Shown: positions 1-22,446 of the stretch, piece by piece
Layout of the letters: every line of letters starts with the position of its first letter
How positions within the stretch are numbered: the first letter of the stretch is position 1
Assembly: GCF_005239225.2 (NCBI RefSeq)
Contig: NC_133297.1
Location: 14,000,147-14,064,146 of the forward strand
Direction of reading: 5' to 3'
Length of the DNA stretch: 64,000 bases
Source: Populus alba
Taxonomy: Eukaryota; Streptophyta; Magnoliopsida; Malpighiales; Salicaceae
The notes under the pieces: model-generated
Seen by the model: the letters and a program-made list of their open reading frames with translations, nothing else
Database searches by the model: none
What the model was told of the DNA's origin: nothing
Translations under genes and position numbers: made by a program

Positions 1-1509
1 ACATTATAATAAAATAAAAATCCTGTGTATAGTTTTGCAACGAGTCTTTAATTAACTTATTAATTTGGTAAATCAAAACAATAATTCCTTTCAAAGAAAC
101 CTTAGCGAGAATGCCAAACTCAAGAATTAATAACAATTGAGAGAAAAAGCGATCAAATAAAACAAAAAAAAGCAGCATCATATACAACATGGGATAACAA
201 AGTAAACAATACTAAAGAATAATATAAATAAATCAAGCAATTTTATTAAAAAATTTAAATTTTTAAATTGAATTGATTTTTTAATATAATATTAGAATCT
301 TGATAATCAAAGCAGCAATCACAAGTTTAAATTTTATTATTTTTATTTATTTGATAAAAAAATAAAACATAAAATAATGTAGGTCTAAGCGCATTTCAAA
401 TAAAAAACTTTTAATAAAAAATATATATTATATATATATACATCTTAAAACTTATTTAAGTTTTTGAATGGAATTTTCATTTAATAATAAAAAGATATAG
501 GGGGGTAAAAAACACAATTGTCGGCAGTGAAGTGCGAAGGATTAGAGATGGAAAAAAGAACTAGGAAAGCATAAAAGGTTGAAAATAGGAAAAACAATAA
601 AATAAAAAAAAAGGTAGTTAAGAGGCCCACACAAATCCTACTTCGAAGATAAAACATATCAACAATTTGCGTGAAAGACCATTAACAAAAGCATTGATGT
701 CAATCATGTCACGAGTGTTCATCATAGAAATTAAATTCCAGCCAGCCAATCAGGTTAACTTGATATTGTTTAATTAGTTATTAATTCTTTTTAAAATTAA
801 ATAAAAAATTTTAAACTTTTTAGTATATATATTTATATTTACAAGAAAAAAAATTATGTTTTTTCAATATAAAATAATAAATCTATTTTAATTTAAATAT
901 TTTAACTAGGATAATATATATAATATCTTTTCAATGTGAAATAAATTTTTTTTAAAATAATTTTTAAATATTATTATTTAAATATATATATTTATATTTA
1001 TATTTTTTTTAATTTTTTTATATGAAATATTAAAACTTTAAATATATTTTTTTAAAATATTTTTACTTGAGACGTTGCTTCTTAATTGGTTTAATCTCAG
1101 GTCACGTCGGGTTTGATAATATATTATGCATAACATAAATGAGTCTCACACCCTATATGAAATTGAAGTAAAAGGTAGTTCCTTTCTAAGTGAAAACTTG
1201 AAGAAAATTCAGAATTGAAAAACCCATAAAAAACAAAGCATCTCTAGTTCAAAAAACAGATAATGAACACACACAGAAATATTATAAAAAAACGCATACC
1301 CTCTGATTCTCTGTTAAAATATTACCCCTTTTTGTAAGCTTATTCTACCCCTCCTTCCACTTCCTCTCCTCGTCTATAATCGGTATAAATCATCTATTTG
1401 TTAAACAAACAACTTTTTTTCCCCTCTTTCCTTCCCAGCTCAACCTATCGGCTTGCCCTATACAGATTTCGACGGCAAACATCATTGCTCAAACCCTAAA
1501 AACCCAGCA

Positions 1510-1593
1510 ATGGATGATCAGCAGGAGATAGATCAGGCCGTGTTGCTCCCGAAACTAGCCACATTCGATGGCTATATATATATATATATATAA
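1510..1593 (+). other. Orphan short ORF resembling a truncated first exon
   Basis: A 27-codon ORF starts MDDQQEIDQAVLLPKLATFD and then runs into a TA microsatellite that encodes alternating Tyr and Ile and ends at TAA. The sequence before it reads like a leader: pyrimidine-rich stretches and a TATAAT-like site near 1374. The amino end looks like a real acidic protein start, but I do not recognise the family and see no continuation downstream. It may be the remnant of a gene whose body was lost, or chance. Confidence 0.2.
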
Positions 1594-3138
1594 ACGACCT
1601 CCACTTCTTTCAAGCTCCCTTTTCTTTTTCTACTCTTTCTTCTACTTTTCTGCACATAGAAAAAGGAAATGAAGGGCAGAGTAAAAGAGGGACATAGGTT
1701 GCTTTTTTCTTCATTAGCAACCCTCTCTGATCTGGGTTGAAAAGAAGGAAAAACAAGAAAAATACTGTGCCAGTGCATACAGTGTTACAAAAGTGGAGAT
1801 ATTATTATTATTATTATTTAAAGGATTTATCGCGTGAGATATTAATTTATTAAATGGATGAATCATCCTTATCAGAAACCTTAATTCTTTATTAAAAAGT
1901 TGAAAATGGTTTTTTAGTAAAAGAATCTGAAACCTTAATTTTTCAGTGACCCTTTAGTTGCAGAAATTTGCATTCATTTTTTTTAAAAAAATAATATTAA
2001 AGACCTTTTAATAGATACAAAAAATTAAAAGAGAGCTAGAAGGCGTGAGCATGTGGGCGGGGTTAAAAGGCCCCCGAAGTTAGGCTTTTTGTTTTTTTGA
2101 AGGCCAACAACGTTGGGTTTTTTTCAGACTTTTTTATATTTATTTTTTATTTAGGTGAAAAATAAATATAATAAAATTCATTAAACCTAATTAAGTTTAT
2201 GACTTAGATCTATGTTTGACGAAGTGATCCATGAAATCCAAATTGACTTAATATTTTATCTTTTTAAATTTTTTTTAAAAACATGTTAAATTAGAATTTA
2301 TTTGTAAGTATTTCTTTTGCTTTTAATTTTTAGTCATGATGTGTTTTTTTTTTTTAAATAAATTAGGTAAGAAATAAATTAAAAAGAAAAAAAAATTCCA
2401 CCCACCATATTTCATAATCAAAATCACAAACTTGACAGGTTAAACTGCGAAATCCATATCAATCAAATATGTTGTCATATAATTTTTTTTTTTTTTAAAA
2501 TACAAATACGATACTAATTTGTTTTTTTAGTATTTTATTTATTTTGAATTGGCTTTAATAATATATTTTATTTTCATTTCTATAGTATTGATTGCTTTAA
2601 TTTATTGTTTTTTTTTATCATATTGATTTTTTCAAAAATCCAAATCATATTATTATCTATAATCTAGTTTAATGACATTATAAAAAAACTCCAACAATCT
2701 CACCATTTTTTTATATGTTATTTTAAAAAAATATGATCCGCCCGCGAAGGTTAGTCAACTTGCCAGTAGCAATTTAACAGGTGTCTCCTAGCTTGTTTGT
2801 AGCAGCGGTTCATCGTCACGCTATAAAACCTTCTCCTCGTCAGATCCACCGCCAAACCTCGGGAAGTACAATTAATTCTTTTACACTGACTTCTTTAGTA
2901 CGAAATGTACCAGATCTGCCCCGATCCCCTCACAATATCTATAAATAACTTTTTATTTTTATTTTTATTTTTCATAAATAAAAGATGAACATTACTGTAG
3001 ATTTATATTCCATCATCATGATTTCTATCTTCACTGCAAAAAATAAATATTAATTGGCTGAGGAAAATAGAAACAGAAAAAAGAAATCTTTAATAATAAT
3101 AATAATATCTTATAAATGGATTTGAAGACTGCAAGCAG

Positions 3139-3146
3139 CACGTGGC
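3139..3146 (+). promoter_or_regulatory. G-box CACGTGGC upstream of PWD
   Basis: CACGTGGC lies 273-280 bases before the PWD start codon. The CACGTG core is the binding site of plant bHLH and bZIP factors, including PIF and ABF types. That it works here is an inference from position only. Confidence 0.4.
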
Positions 3147-3304
3147 ACATCAAAGCCTTCAACCTCACACAAAAGCTAGATATGTTCATTAAAAAAAAAA
3201 AAAATTCTAGATATTTATATTAAAATAATATTTTTTATACCAACCTATTAAAATTTACTAAAATAAATTGAATTAATATTTTTCAAAATAAAATACTATT
3301 TTTA

Positions 3305-3313
3305 AAAATATCT
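3305..3313 (+). promoter_or_regulatory. Evening Element AAAATATCT in PWD promoter
   Basis: An exact Evening Element, AAAATATCT, ends 105 bases before the PWD start codon. CCA1/LHY/RVE clock factors bind this element, and Arabidopsis starch-breakdown genes such as GWD1 and PWD show strong day-night transcript cycles. A nine-base match can arise by chance in AT-rich DNA, so its function is inferred. Confidence 0.5.
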
Positions 3314-3418
3314 AAAACAGAGACAGAAGCCAATGCGAAACAGACCTTGAAACTATTACCACTACTCCAACTTCACTCGCTGATAACAGGACTTGCTTCT
3401 CTGATCTGAAGCTGGGAA

Positions 3419-14218
<10,800 letters not shown>

Positions 14219-14711
14219 AGCTTCTCTTATTCTGTATTAAAGGTGAAGGGAGGGTTACTTCCCAACCGGGAACTTCGTATCTCTGGCAATGGTAAGCGTC
14301 GACTTTAGTAAGGCTTCTCTATACACCGTTATACATTTCATCGAGAGAGAGTATAGCTCTAGTTGCTGGAAGGTATGTAGCACAAAATAATGCCGCTTCT
14401 TAGACTCTTTATATATATATGGAAAAAATAATTCTCAAAAAATGAGAGAAGGTTGTAGAAATTAATAAAATAAAGACGAGAAAAAATAAAATTAATGACC
14501 AAAATCAAAGAATTTTATGGTATTGAGAAATTCATTAGTGATATCCTAATAATTATTTTATAAAACTTACTTAAAAAAGAAGAAGACAGAAAGAGAATAA
14601 AAGTGAAATTCTCTTACCTGTATATTACCATTAATGTTTTTGGCTAAAATCTATAAAGCTCCTTTTTTTTCAGTTAAAACTAATAAAAAATTCTGAAAAA
14701 CAAACCATTTT

Positions 14712-14811
14712 GGATATAGTTTAATAGATCAGATTCTAGGTTTGTTTTTTAAAGATCATGGTTTAAGTTTTATAAATCTCAGGTTACTTGAGATTTACAT
14801 GATTATTTAAA
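14712..14811 (+). mobile_element. 5' half of a tRNA-like SINE, split by a hAT-like insertion
   Basis: The sequence matches, in diverged form, the other SINE copies at 22447-22625 and 33968-34157 from their box-A-like start to the middle. The element then breaks at 14811 and resumes at 15820. The plant SINE family is inferred from the RNA polymerase III box-like segments and shared layout. Confidence 0.6.
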
Positions 14812-15073
14812 ACAAGGGCGGAGCCAGGAAATTTTTTTATCCTGGGCTACGAATAAATAAACATGAATTGTTTTTCAATATCCATCATTGAATAAACACT
14901 TTGGTTTCAGGCCTTTTGTTTTCCATCACTTCACTAATAATTCACGAAAAATTTCGCATTATGAATAGAAAGATGAGCAAAGAAACCATATTCTATACCG
15001 ATGGGAGTTAAGCATGTGGCAAAAGATGTGGTAAGTGCATGAAATATCATGAAGTTTGATTGAGTATTTATTT

Positions 15074-15249
15074 ATTTAATTTTATTAACATGGATTTTCA
15101 GGCTAGCTCACTATACCTCGACTAATCTCACGGGTCCTGAAGTTAATGACCATGTAAACCTTTAGTGGTCTAGAGATTTGTGGAACTTGAACTAGTGACC
15201 TTTTGAGAGCAAATCTAGAGCCTAATCAATTAGACTATACTTCTCATAG
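15074..15249 (-). mobile_element. SINE (minus strand) with an 18-bp perfect target duplication
   Basis: TTGATTGAGTATTTATTT at 15056-15073 is repeated exactly at 15250-15267. The enclosed 176 bases are, on the minus strand, another copy of the window's tRNA-like SINE, with the A-rich tail at the low-coordinate end as expected for this orientation. The perfect duplication marks it as younger than the surrounding hAT-like element. Confidence 0.85.
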
Positions 15250-15317
15250 TTGATTGAGTATTTATTTGCTGCTATAAGATGGGCTAAAGAGTAAAGCAAA
15301 GCGCCCCAAAATTTAAG

Positions 15318-15470
15318 TTTTTTTTTGCTAAAAATTATTTTTTTGATATGTTTTGGATCATTTTGATGCATTAATTTAAAAATAATTTTTAAAAAATAAA
15401 AAAAATATCATTTTGATACATTTCGGCATGAAAAACACTTTAAAAAGTAACCGCAACAACACTTCCAAAC
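15318..15470. mobile_element. Degenerate copy of a TTTGG-ended MITE family
   Basis: This block shares the layout of the better copy at 63267-63479: a TTTTGGATCATTTTGAT-like core, an A-rich middle, then an ATGAAAAACACTTT-like segment and a CCAAAC-like end. The left end is eroded. It lies inside the hAT-like element. Confidence 0.55.
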
Positions 15471-15819
15471 TTATTTTTTTTTAATTTTATTTTTTAAAAT
15501 TAAAATTTTTAGTGTTTTCCTATGGATCAAATACATATAAATTGGGATATATAAAATGGGTTCTTTTTTCCAGAATAGAAAATCCTAGAAATTTATTCAA
15601 TGAGTAAGAAGAAAAATGAGATGCTAAAGGTTAAGAAGCCCAATGAAAAGGTACGAGGCTAATAAGAAATAATGCAGCCGAGACTATTTACATATACGAA
15701 TTTGGAAAAACATAAATAAAAAGGCTACACTTATAAGATGGGATATTATGTCTTTTTACGATTTATTTTTGTACCTGGGCTACAGCCCACCTCAGTCTTC
15801 TATGCTCCTCTGCCCCTGG

Positions 15820-15885
15820 TTTAAAGGGTTTATGAGATTAACTGAGATATACTTATAAAATTAATTAAAATATATATAAATTGGT
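15820..15885 (+). mobile_element. 3' half of the split SINE
   Basis: TTTAAAGGGTTTATGAGATT and the bases after it match the downstream part of the other SINE copies (GGGCCCGTGAGATTAGTTGA at 22562). They continue the half that stops at 14811. Confidence 0.6.
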
Positions 15886-15889
15886 TCGA

Positions 15890-17093
15890 ACGTTAATATT
15901 AATAAAAAATAATAATCCTCAAACAAACTTTCTCAATTCTTTCTTTTCAGTTATATTTTCTCAATTGTTTAGACGATGAGATCTCTTAATTAGTTGCAAC
16001 AATTTATTTTCAATTTCTCTCTTATATTTAATATAATGGCCTTATCATTTTCTTTCTCATGACTCCATCATTGTCTTGCCTTCTCGCTTTCTTCCCGTTC
16101 TCTGTTATCATAACCACCATCATCGTTCTTTCATTTAGCTTGCTCGCTCTCTTTTTTGCTACCATAGGATTACTTCTTCTCACCTCTCCTTGTCGAAGGT
16201 TTAGAACAATGGTTTTTGGCAAACGAGTAAATGATGGGTTTTCAACGATATGGGTTTTAATCGAGTTAATTATTAGGGTTTTTTTTTCGTAGGAATTTTT
16301 TAATGGGTAATTGTTAAATTGGGGTTTTACGAATGGATAAAGTGGAAAGCAAGGATTTTTATAGCTTGAAGATTCAATTTGATTGCAAGTAACACAAACA
16401 TGTGAACGTGATGCATGCATATCCTTATGTAGCATTTTGTTAAGATAATGGGACATATATGAATGTGTTCATCTATTTACTCCAAAACTATTTTAAATAT
16501 AGATTTATTTTATATTTTATATGATAGTGGGACATATATGACCTTGGTTTGAATCCCGCTCACACCAAAGATGAGAAGAGCTTATGGAAAGGGGAGGGTG
16601 ATGCTCTGTAGCTAAATGCTGTTTGACCTCCCAATGAATCACCACAAAAATACAAAGAAAGGTAAGTTCATGGTTTGTCCTCTGCCCTGATCTGCCATTG
16701 GAAAATAATAGCAAACACATGCAGGACTCGTACAGGAAGAAAGCTCCAGTTTCTTTTAATTACCAGGAAAACAACTCAAAGGCCAGGACCTGGATAATCT
16801 ACATCTCATCTTTACGGATTTGAGTTTTCGGTCATTTTACGTTTTATGGAGTTTCACATTTCACCCACCATGCATTTGCTGAATGTCGGATGCATTCACA
16901 ACACATGAAAAACTATGCAGTAGACACAAGTTAGCTATGGCGTCCTCTTCATTATGAAAATCCAATTAAGGTATTTTTTGCATGAACATCAAGGGAATTC
17001 AAAGTAGTTTCATCTCAAATGATACTTTTTTGACTGCCAAAGTTCTCACACAGTAACTTCAAATATTATAATTGCCTTTTCCCCACTGTTTAG
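15890..17093. other. Intergenic, no supported gene
   Basis: AT-rich sequence without recognisable conserved coding. The one notable ORF, 16059-16292 on the plus strand, encodes 77 residues with a strongly hydrophobic stretch at residues 12-42. It has no recognised homologue and is not called as a gene. A box-B-like TTTGAATCCCGC near 16550 lacks a matching tRNA body. Confidence 0.5.
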
Positions 17094-19061
17094 TCATAGG
17101 AGCACTTACAACGCAGATACAAGTTGACTGCATGACCAAGATAACCACTTCCAGGAATCCCAGAAAGAAGAGATGTGATCGGTGCAGATCTGAATAGAAT
17201 CGCTTCAGGTCTAGCAGTCACTGTCTGGAGCCAATTGGAAAGACTGTTAGAGAGCACATCTTCTCCTCTTTTTGTACAAATGATGGTGAGGCCCTGTCCA
17301 AGTTGAAAAACGACATTTCAGGACAAGAAATTAACGTTGTTACTCTGGAAATTCACAGTACATCTTGTTGTTACTCTGGACATTCAGCAATTTATATATA
17401 TCATGTCAGGAAATAAAAGTTTAGCATGTAGAAGAAGAAGGACAAATACTTGTCTTCCATCTCTTGTATTCCTCAGTAGAAGGGGAGGACCTTTTCTGTC
17501 TGAAAACAGATAATCTCCAAGATCTTCCAAATTCCTTCTCGCCTCAGCAGGGCGAATAGGCGAGGAAGGTTTTTGTCTGACACAGATGAATCTTGACCTC
17601 CAACAGCCATCCCTGTTATTATATGTGTGCCATATGGACGAATAAACCTGCCTGAAAATAATAAACATCCGTGTGCCAGAGTGACGCAAATCAAGCAGGA
17701 GTCTATATTGCATCAGATCAACAAAATTATTTAGACAGACCTACGAGAAAAAGACACTCCCTCCGTCCCAAAGAGATTGACCACCTTACCATTTTGTGAT
17801 GTCCCAGAATTGTTGTCCGCAATTCAAAAAGTTTGAAGTATTAATCGCTTGATTTTCTTGTTATAGCCCTGATTAAAATCCACCTTAATTCTTTTAATTC
17901 CCAGCTCATTAACTTAGATTTAAACCAAAATCTTCATTTGTTGTGTTCTTGAAATATGATTCATGTGACTTAAGGAGCAAATGTCTCGTAATCTTTAATG
18001 AAATTTTTTAGGCTTAATTGTATTCTTTATGCACGCTATATATTGCAAGTAATAAATAATAAAATAAAAAAAAATAGATAGCTAAACGTGATTTGACAAA
18101 AAATGTGCTATATATATTTCTTAGTAGAAAAGAGACACTTTAAAAAAAAAATAAAGATTCAACGTTATTGAACTAGTTGGTATATCATGAGAAATAGTGC
18201 AGTAATTAATAATAAGATTCTATTAGTTATTTTCTAGGCTCACTTTAAAAAAAAGATAAACACAAAAAAAAAAAGATAAAACTTATGACTCACCAAAAAT
18301 AATAAAAATATCTCAATCTAGAATTTTTCTCTTTTAATTATATCTATTTTTTTTTTAAGTGAACCTAATAAATAATTAATAAGATGCCATTAATTATTTC
18401 TCAAGTACTATAAAATTTCTCATCAAACTAGTGGTGAGAGGTTTGATATACATGAGATTTTATGATGGGCTAGAACTTAATACACTACCCAGCCCCATCG
18501 CATATTAAATATGCTTTTTCCTTAAAGGGGACACAAAAAAAGAGAGTCATAAAGGTGTTTTTAGATACGATAAAAATAGATTTATAGAGAGTCATGAAAT
18601 TTCAGTTACGTTGCGGGCTATACACCAAGGGTTTTGTCTTGTTTTTCCCCTCTCTTCTTCTTCTCCTACGTTCAATCTTCTTCATTTTCCCTTATTTTAT
18701 ATTCTTCTACAACACAATCAATCCAGATTCCAGAGTTCTGTCTAGCATAGTAGCATGTATTCTGAACGAGCCTTGTTAATGTCAGAAAAGTGACTTGTTT
18801 TGATAAAATACTTAAAAGCTACCTGGACAAGGATGCAGGATCCCACCGAGGAGGAACAGGCTTCTTTACTTCATCTTTCAGTGTTAATGGAGATGCTGTC
18901 AAGTGCAAACAGTAAAATGAGATGAAGCAACCGTCAAACGCTAGGTACTTGGAGTCTGCAGTGTCACGAAACCAGTCTCCGCTCAAACCGAAAGTAGCAT
19001 TAAGATACCCAGAAGGAGCTTTTCCTTTGATTGAAGGTTTCTGAGTAAGTAGCTCTGACAT
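17094..19061 (-). pseudogene. MACPF-domain protein (CAD1/NSL1 family) pseudogene
   Basis: Plant MACPF proteins of this family restrain cell death and salicylate signalling. Three blocks match in order on the minus strand. 19061-18823 encodes MSELLTQKPSIKGKAPSGYL and on to PPRWDPASLSR. 17647-about 17460 starts at RFIRPYGTHIITGMAVGGQD. About 17296-17094 runs from GLTIICTKRG to LLSGIPGSGYLGHAVNLYL. Splice sites at 18823 and 17647 still fit in phase. Right after VGGQD, near 17590-17600, one base appears lost: the continuation ICVRQKPSS sits in another frame. The third block runs into a stop, so the usual C-terminal region is absent. I could not find the N-terminal exons upstream of 19061. Identity is firm; loss of function is very likely. 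Confidence 0.8.
17757..17770 (+). repeat. Stowaway-like terminal motif CTCCCTCCGTCCCA
   Basis: This 14-base motif, followed by AAGAGATTG, matches the ends of plant Stowaway (Tc1/mariner) MITEs. I found no inverted partner within the next 800 bases and no flanking TA, so it looks like a one-ended relic within the MACPF pseudogene. Confidence 0.4.
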
Positions 19062-20649
19062 CTGCAAGGGAAGAAGACGACAAATGAACTTGAAATAGAA
19101 TGTGTTGCATATCCATGGCATAATGCTTATTACGAACGACTTCGTATCGACTTGAAATACAAATGTAAGCAGACGAATTAACACGTTTCAATCACGTATA
19201 TTGTGAAAATATAGCTTTAAAACTGCATGCAGAATCCATAATTGATTGAAGAAGTGAGGACGAAGAACCAAGCATGATCAGATCAAATTAAGATCTTACG
19301 TTGCCTGTAACTTTAAGCTGTGATCTGTAAGAATAAATGGTTCGAGAGACGCAAGTTCGGGAGAAATATGGCTCCCGGGAGTAGTCATTGCAGACAGGCA
19401 GGCATCAAGGGCACTGCATATCTATGAATCTTCAAAAAATGGAGGAGCTTCTCAGAATCAGATAAAAAGAAAAAAGAAAGGCAAACTAGCCACACTGCTA
19501 AATCAGTTTCTGTCATTAATATTATATTACCCTCTACTGACCACCTTTGCATGATTCGTGTAGCTTTTATCAACAATTCTTCTCCTACATAGCATTATAA
19601 TCTGACAACAGGCTTTGCTGAAATTGAAAGAAAAAAGCTTAAAAATAGAGAGAAAAACAAACAAGCCTATGTGAACATCATAAATCTGAGTTAATCTCTT
19701 AAATTTACAATCCGTTAAATTCTAGATCTCGAGCTCAATCAATAAGCTAAATATCCAATCAATTAAATATTGGGATGATGAAATCAATTAATTTAATTTA
19801 ATAAAAAAATTCCTTAAAAAAGCTAAATTTAACCAAAATATCGTTGTAAACGTTTATTGTTTATTATTCTTCAAATATTGTTGTAAAAAATTCTCAATTT
19901 CAAAATTATCGAACTAAAACAAGTTATGATAAAAATATTTATTATCATAGTTTTAAAACCTAACTCAGGAATTAATTCGAAAAAAGGCCCGAGTAATGGG
20001 GGGCCACTCGGGCCTGCACATCTGGGCTCTTTTTTTCTTGGCCTTTTGGTTTTTTTTTTTTTTCCATTTGTTTGTTTTTGTTTTTTAATTTCACTCTTTT
20101 GTGTTAGATTTTGCTTTTATTAAATTTTATTTTTTTTGTATTGGTGTCATTGTAAATCAATTTTTATATTTTATGGCATATATAAAATAATTTTAATTCA
20201 GTTGAATTTGTAATATGAGTAATGAGTTTAACATATTAATTAGGATTAACATAATTAATTTTTGATTTTTTCTTTGATTTTTTTTTCTTTGAACAAGGTT
20301 ATGTTGAGATAATTTTTATATTATTTAATTTAAATTAAGGGTTAAATAAAAATTTAGATTAAGAATTTTTTAAATTTGAACCGTGTTTAAATATTATTTT
20401 TTACATTAATTTATTTTAATAATGTGGAAAATAGCCTAAAGAAATACTATTCACCGATGGTCATGAGGAGCGGGTGCGGGTACATTAAAAAAAAAAACTG
20501 CCCCGCTCTCATATTACCGTGCATACGGATGTAGTGGTAATTTCGAAGGATCAGCCACGTTTGCGTCCACGTAGCAGATTCCACAAAGCAGCTTTTACCA
20601 GATATGCAGCCACGAGTCGCACAAATTTGCCGAGAAAACGGACTATACC
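19062..20649. other. Intergenic with dispersed-repeat relic
   Basis: No gene supported. The segment at about 19690-19800 shares a diverged block with 26385-26480 (AATCAATAAGCTAAATATCC against AATTAATAAGCTTAATTATC), pointing to a common repeat family. A GC-richer patch at 19985-20030 (GGGCCACTCGGGCCTGCACA) and another at 20455-20640 also look repeat-derived. Confidence 0.45.
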
Positions 20650-20654
20650 CAAAA

Positions 20655-21082
20655 CAGTATATAATATTATCAGGTACATGTTTGTTTTCTAAAAAATAAT
20701 TTTTAATTTTTTTTTATGTTTATTTATCATTAGAAAAATTAATTAATAAAAAATACTTTTCAGTCAATAGAAAACACTTTTCAGTTAAAAAAAAATTTGA
20801 CTTGGTATTCAGGAAAAATGTTTTTCCTTTTAGTTGTGTTTTGTTTTCTAAAATGTGGTTTTCGGGAAATCACTTTCTAAATTTTTTTGTGTTTGTTTGC
20901 CATTAGAAAAGTTGGTCAACAGAAAATACTTTTCAGTAAAAGAAAATTTTGGCTTGGTTTTCAAGAAAGTGTTTTCCTGAAAAATTTGAGCGGAAAACAT
21001 TTTCTGAAAATTGTAAAAAATTTAGAAATTATATTATTTGCTGATTATATCAAATTTGATCCTTAAAAGTTTGATTGCTATA

Positions 21083-21126
<44 letters not shown>

Positions 21127-21655
21127 TTGAATATTTTTTTTTTCAATTTCATCACTTAAAATTTTATTTTTATATTAACTTTGATCCTTATTTTTATAAT
21201 TGCTATTTGTTTTTTTCTTATCATTTTTTTTTTTGAAATTTTTTATCTATCAAATTTGGTCCTCATTCCTTTGATTGTTACTTATTTTATTTGAAATAAT
21301 TTATGAAATGTTTGATTATTATTTTAATTTCTTCATCTTTCATTTTTTTTTAATTTTTTAGATTTGATTTCTATTATTTTGATTAATATTTATTTTATTT
21401 GAGATAATTTATGAAATTACATTTTTTCAATTTCATTCTCATTACAATTTTTTTATTTTGTAAGATTTGTTCCTCATTATTTTAATAAACTTGATAAAAA
21501 TAAAATATTAATAAATTATTTTCCAGCTCATTTACCATGACATGATCAAACACTAGAAAGTGTTTTCCAACTTATTTTTTCATTACACTACCAAACATCG
21601 AAAAATATTATCTGGAATTCACTTTTCAAAAGAAAACTACTTTTCCAGCAACAGG
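20655..21655. mobile_element. hAT-like MITE cluster with internally repeated 5' part
   Basis: The left part carries two diverged tandem copies of a block built on TTTGTTTTCTAAAA, CATTAGAAAA and AATACTTTTCAGT (about 20680-20825 and 20835-21005). The right end (AAACATCGAAAAATATTATC to TTTTCCAGCAACAGGG) is roughly complementary to such ends. Between them lie AT-rich sequence and a TA microsatellite. Exact ends and target duplication could not be fixed. Confidence 0.45.
21079..21122 (+). repeat. TA dinucleotide microsatellite
   Basis: About 44 bases of nearly pure TA, interrupted once near 21090. Confidence 0.9.
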
Positions 21656-21729
21656 GCTAAGAATACTACATTTCAATCCAAATCAAGAGATTAGGAAAGA
21701 AGAGGATCTCAGCTCGTCCAATGTTCTCG

Positions 21730-21905
21730 GCTGACAATTAAAAAAATAATATAAATTATATTATTTTATTTAATAATTTAAATTATTTAATTAAAATGAT
21801 TTTTTAATACAATATTAAAATTTTAATAACTAAATAGTTACAAATTTAAATTTTATTATTTTTATTTTATTTGATACAATTAAATATAAAATAATATATA
21901 TAAAA
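21730..21905 (+). mobile_element. Partial TRIM-like copy (LTR plus internal segment)
   Basis: AAAAAATAATATAAATTATA followed by TTTAATAATTTAAATTATTT matches the LTR of the fuller TRIM at 32886-33176. It continues through a degraded primer-site region into the ACAAATTTAAATTTTATTAT internal part. The 3' LTR is not evident. Confidence 0.5.
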
Positions 21906-22446
21906 AAAAAATCTAACTCTTTAAATCATTAACTAGAAATAATGTTAGATTAACAAAAATAAATAATAAATCTCATAAGAATAATTTTTTATTAGATTTA
22001 GATGTAGAGAAATTTGTTTGTTGGAATTTAATTGATGTTGCGATTTAGAACAATGACATTTAATTGTTATCATGGTTCACAACAACAATATTCAATTGAT
22101 ATCGTGATTCAAAAAATATAATATTAATTAAATTGATGTCTAGACTCAGAACTGTGATATTTAATTAATATCGTGTTTTTAAACCATAACATTAATTAAA
22201 AGTTATTGTTTCTGAGACATAATATTTATTATATATAGTGGTTTTAAACCACTATATCTATAAATGTTGTGATGAATAGTCATTTATTTATTTATTTATT
22301 TTATATGATAGTTGTCTAATTTGTCTTTGATGAGATGAGTTTATGTAGGCAACAAAATCATAAATATCCTTTTTTTTTTCATAAAATAATTAATGGGATT
22401 TGATATCTTAGTAGAACCACCACCTATAGATGAAGGATACACCATC

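Larger units (their letters stand above)
1..3418. other. AT-rich intergenic flank upstream of PWD
   Basis: No supported protein gene. Long A/T runs dominate. Positions about 230-405 resemble the internal part of the short LTR (TRIM) family seen complete at 32886-33176. Positions 1801-1817 are an ATT microsatellite. A GC-richer patch at 2045-2120 looks like a transposon relic. Positions 1370-1600 look like a promoter and leader of an orphan short ORF, listed separately. The last 300 bases should hold the PWD promoter. Confidence 0.6.
14812..15819. mobile_element. Non-autonomous hAT-like DNA transposon of about 1 kb
   Basis: The left end reads ACAAGGGCGGAGCCAGG and the right end, reversed, CCAGGGGCAGAGG. 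These form imperfect terminal inverted repeats of about 12 bases of the CAGGGGCGGAG type common in plant hAT elements. TTTAAA on both sides (14806-14811 and 15820-15825) fits a target duplication. It carries no transposase ORF but contains a younger SINE and a MITE-like block. It interrupts an older SINE, whose two halves lie at its borders. Confidence 0.65.

Noticed and set aside
16540..16570. Box-B-like TTTGAATCCCGC followed by ACACCA, possible tRNA gene
   Set aside because: I could not find a matching box A, cloverleaf stems or acceptor pairing upstream. It is probably a repeat relic or chance.
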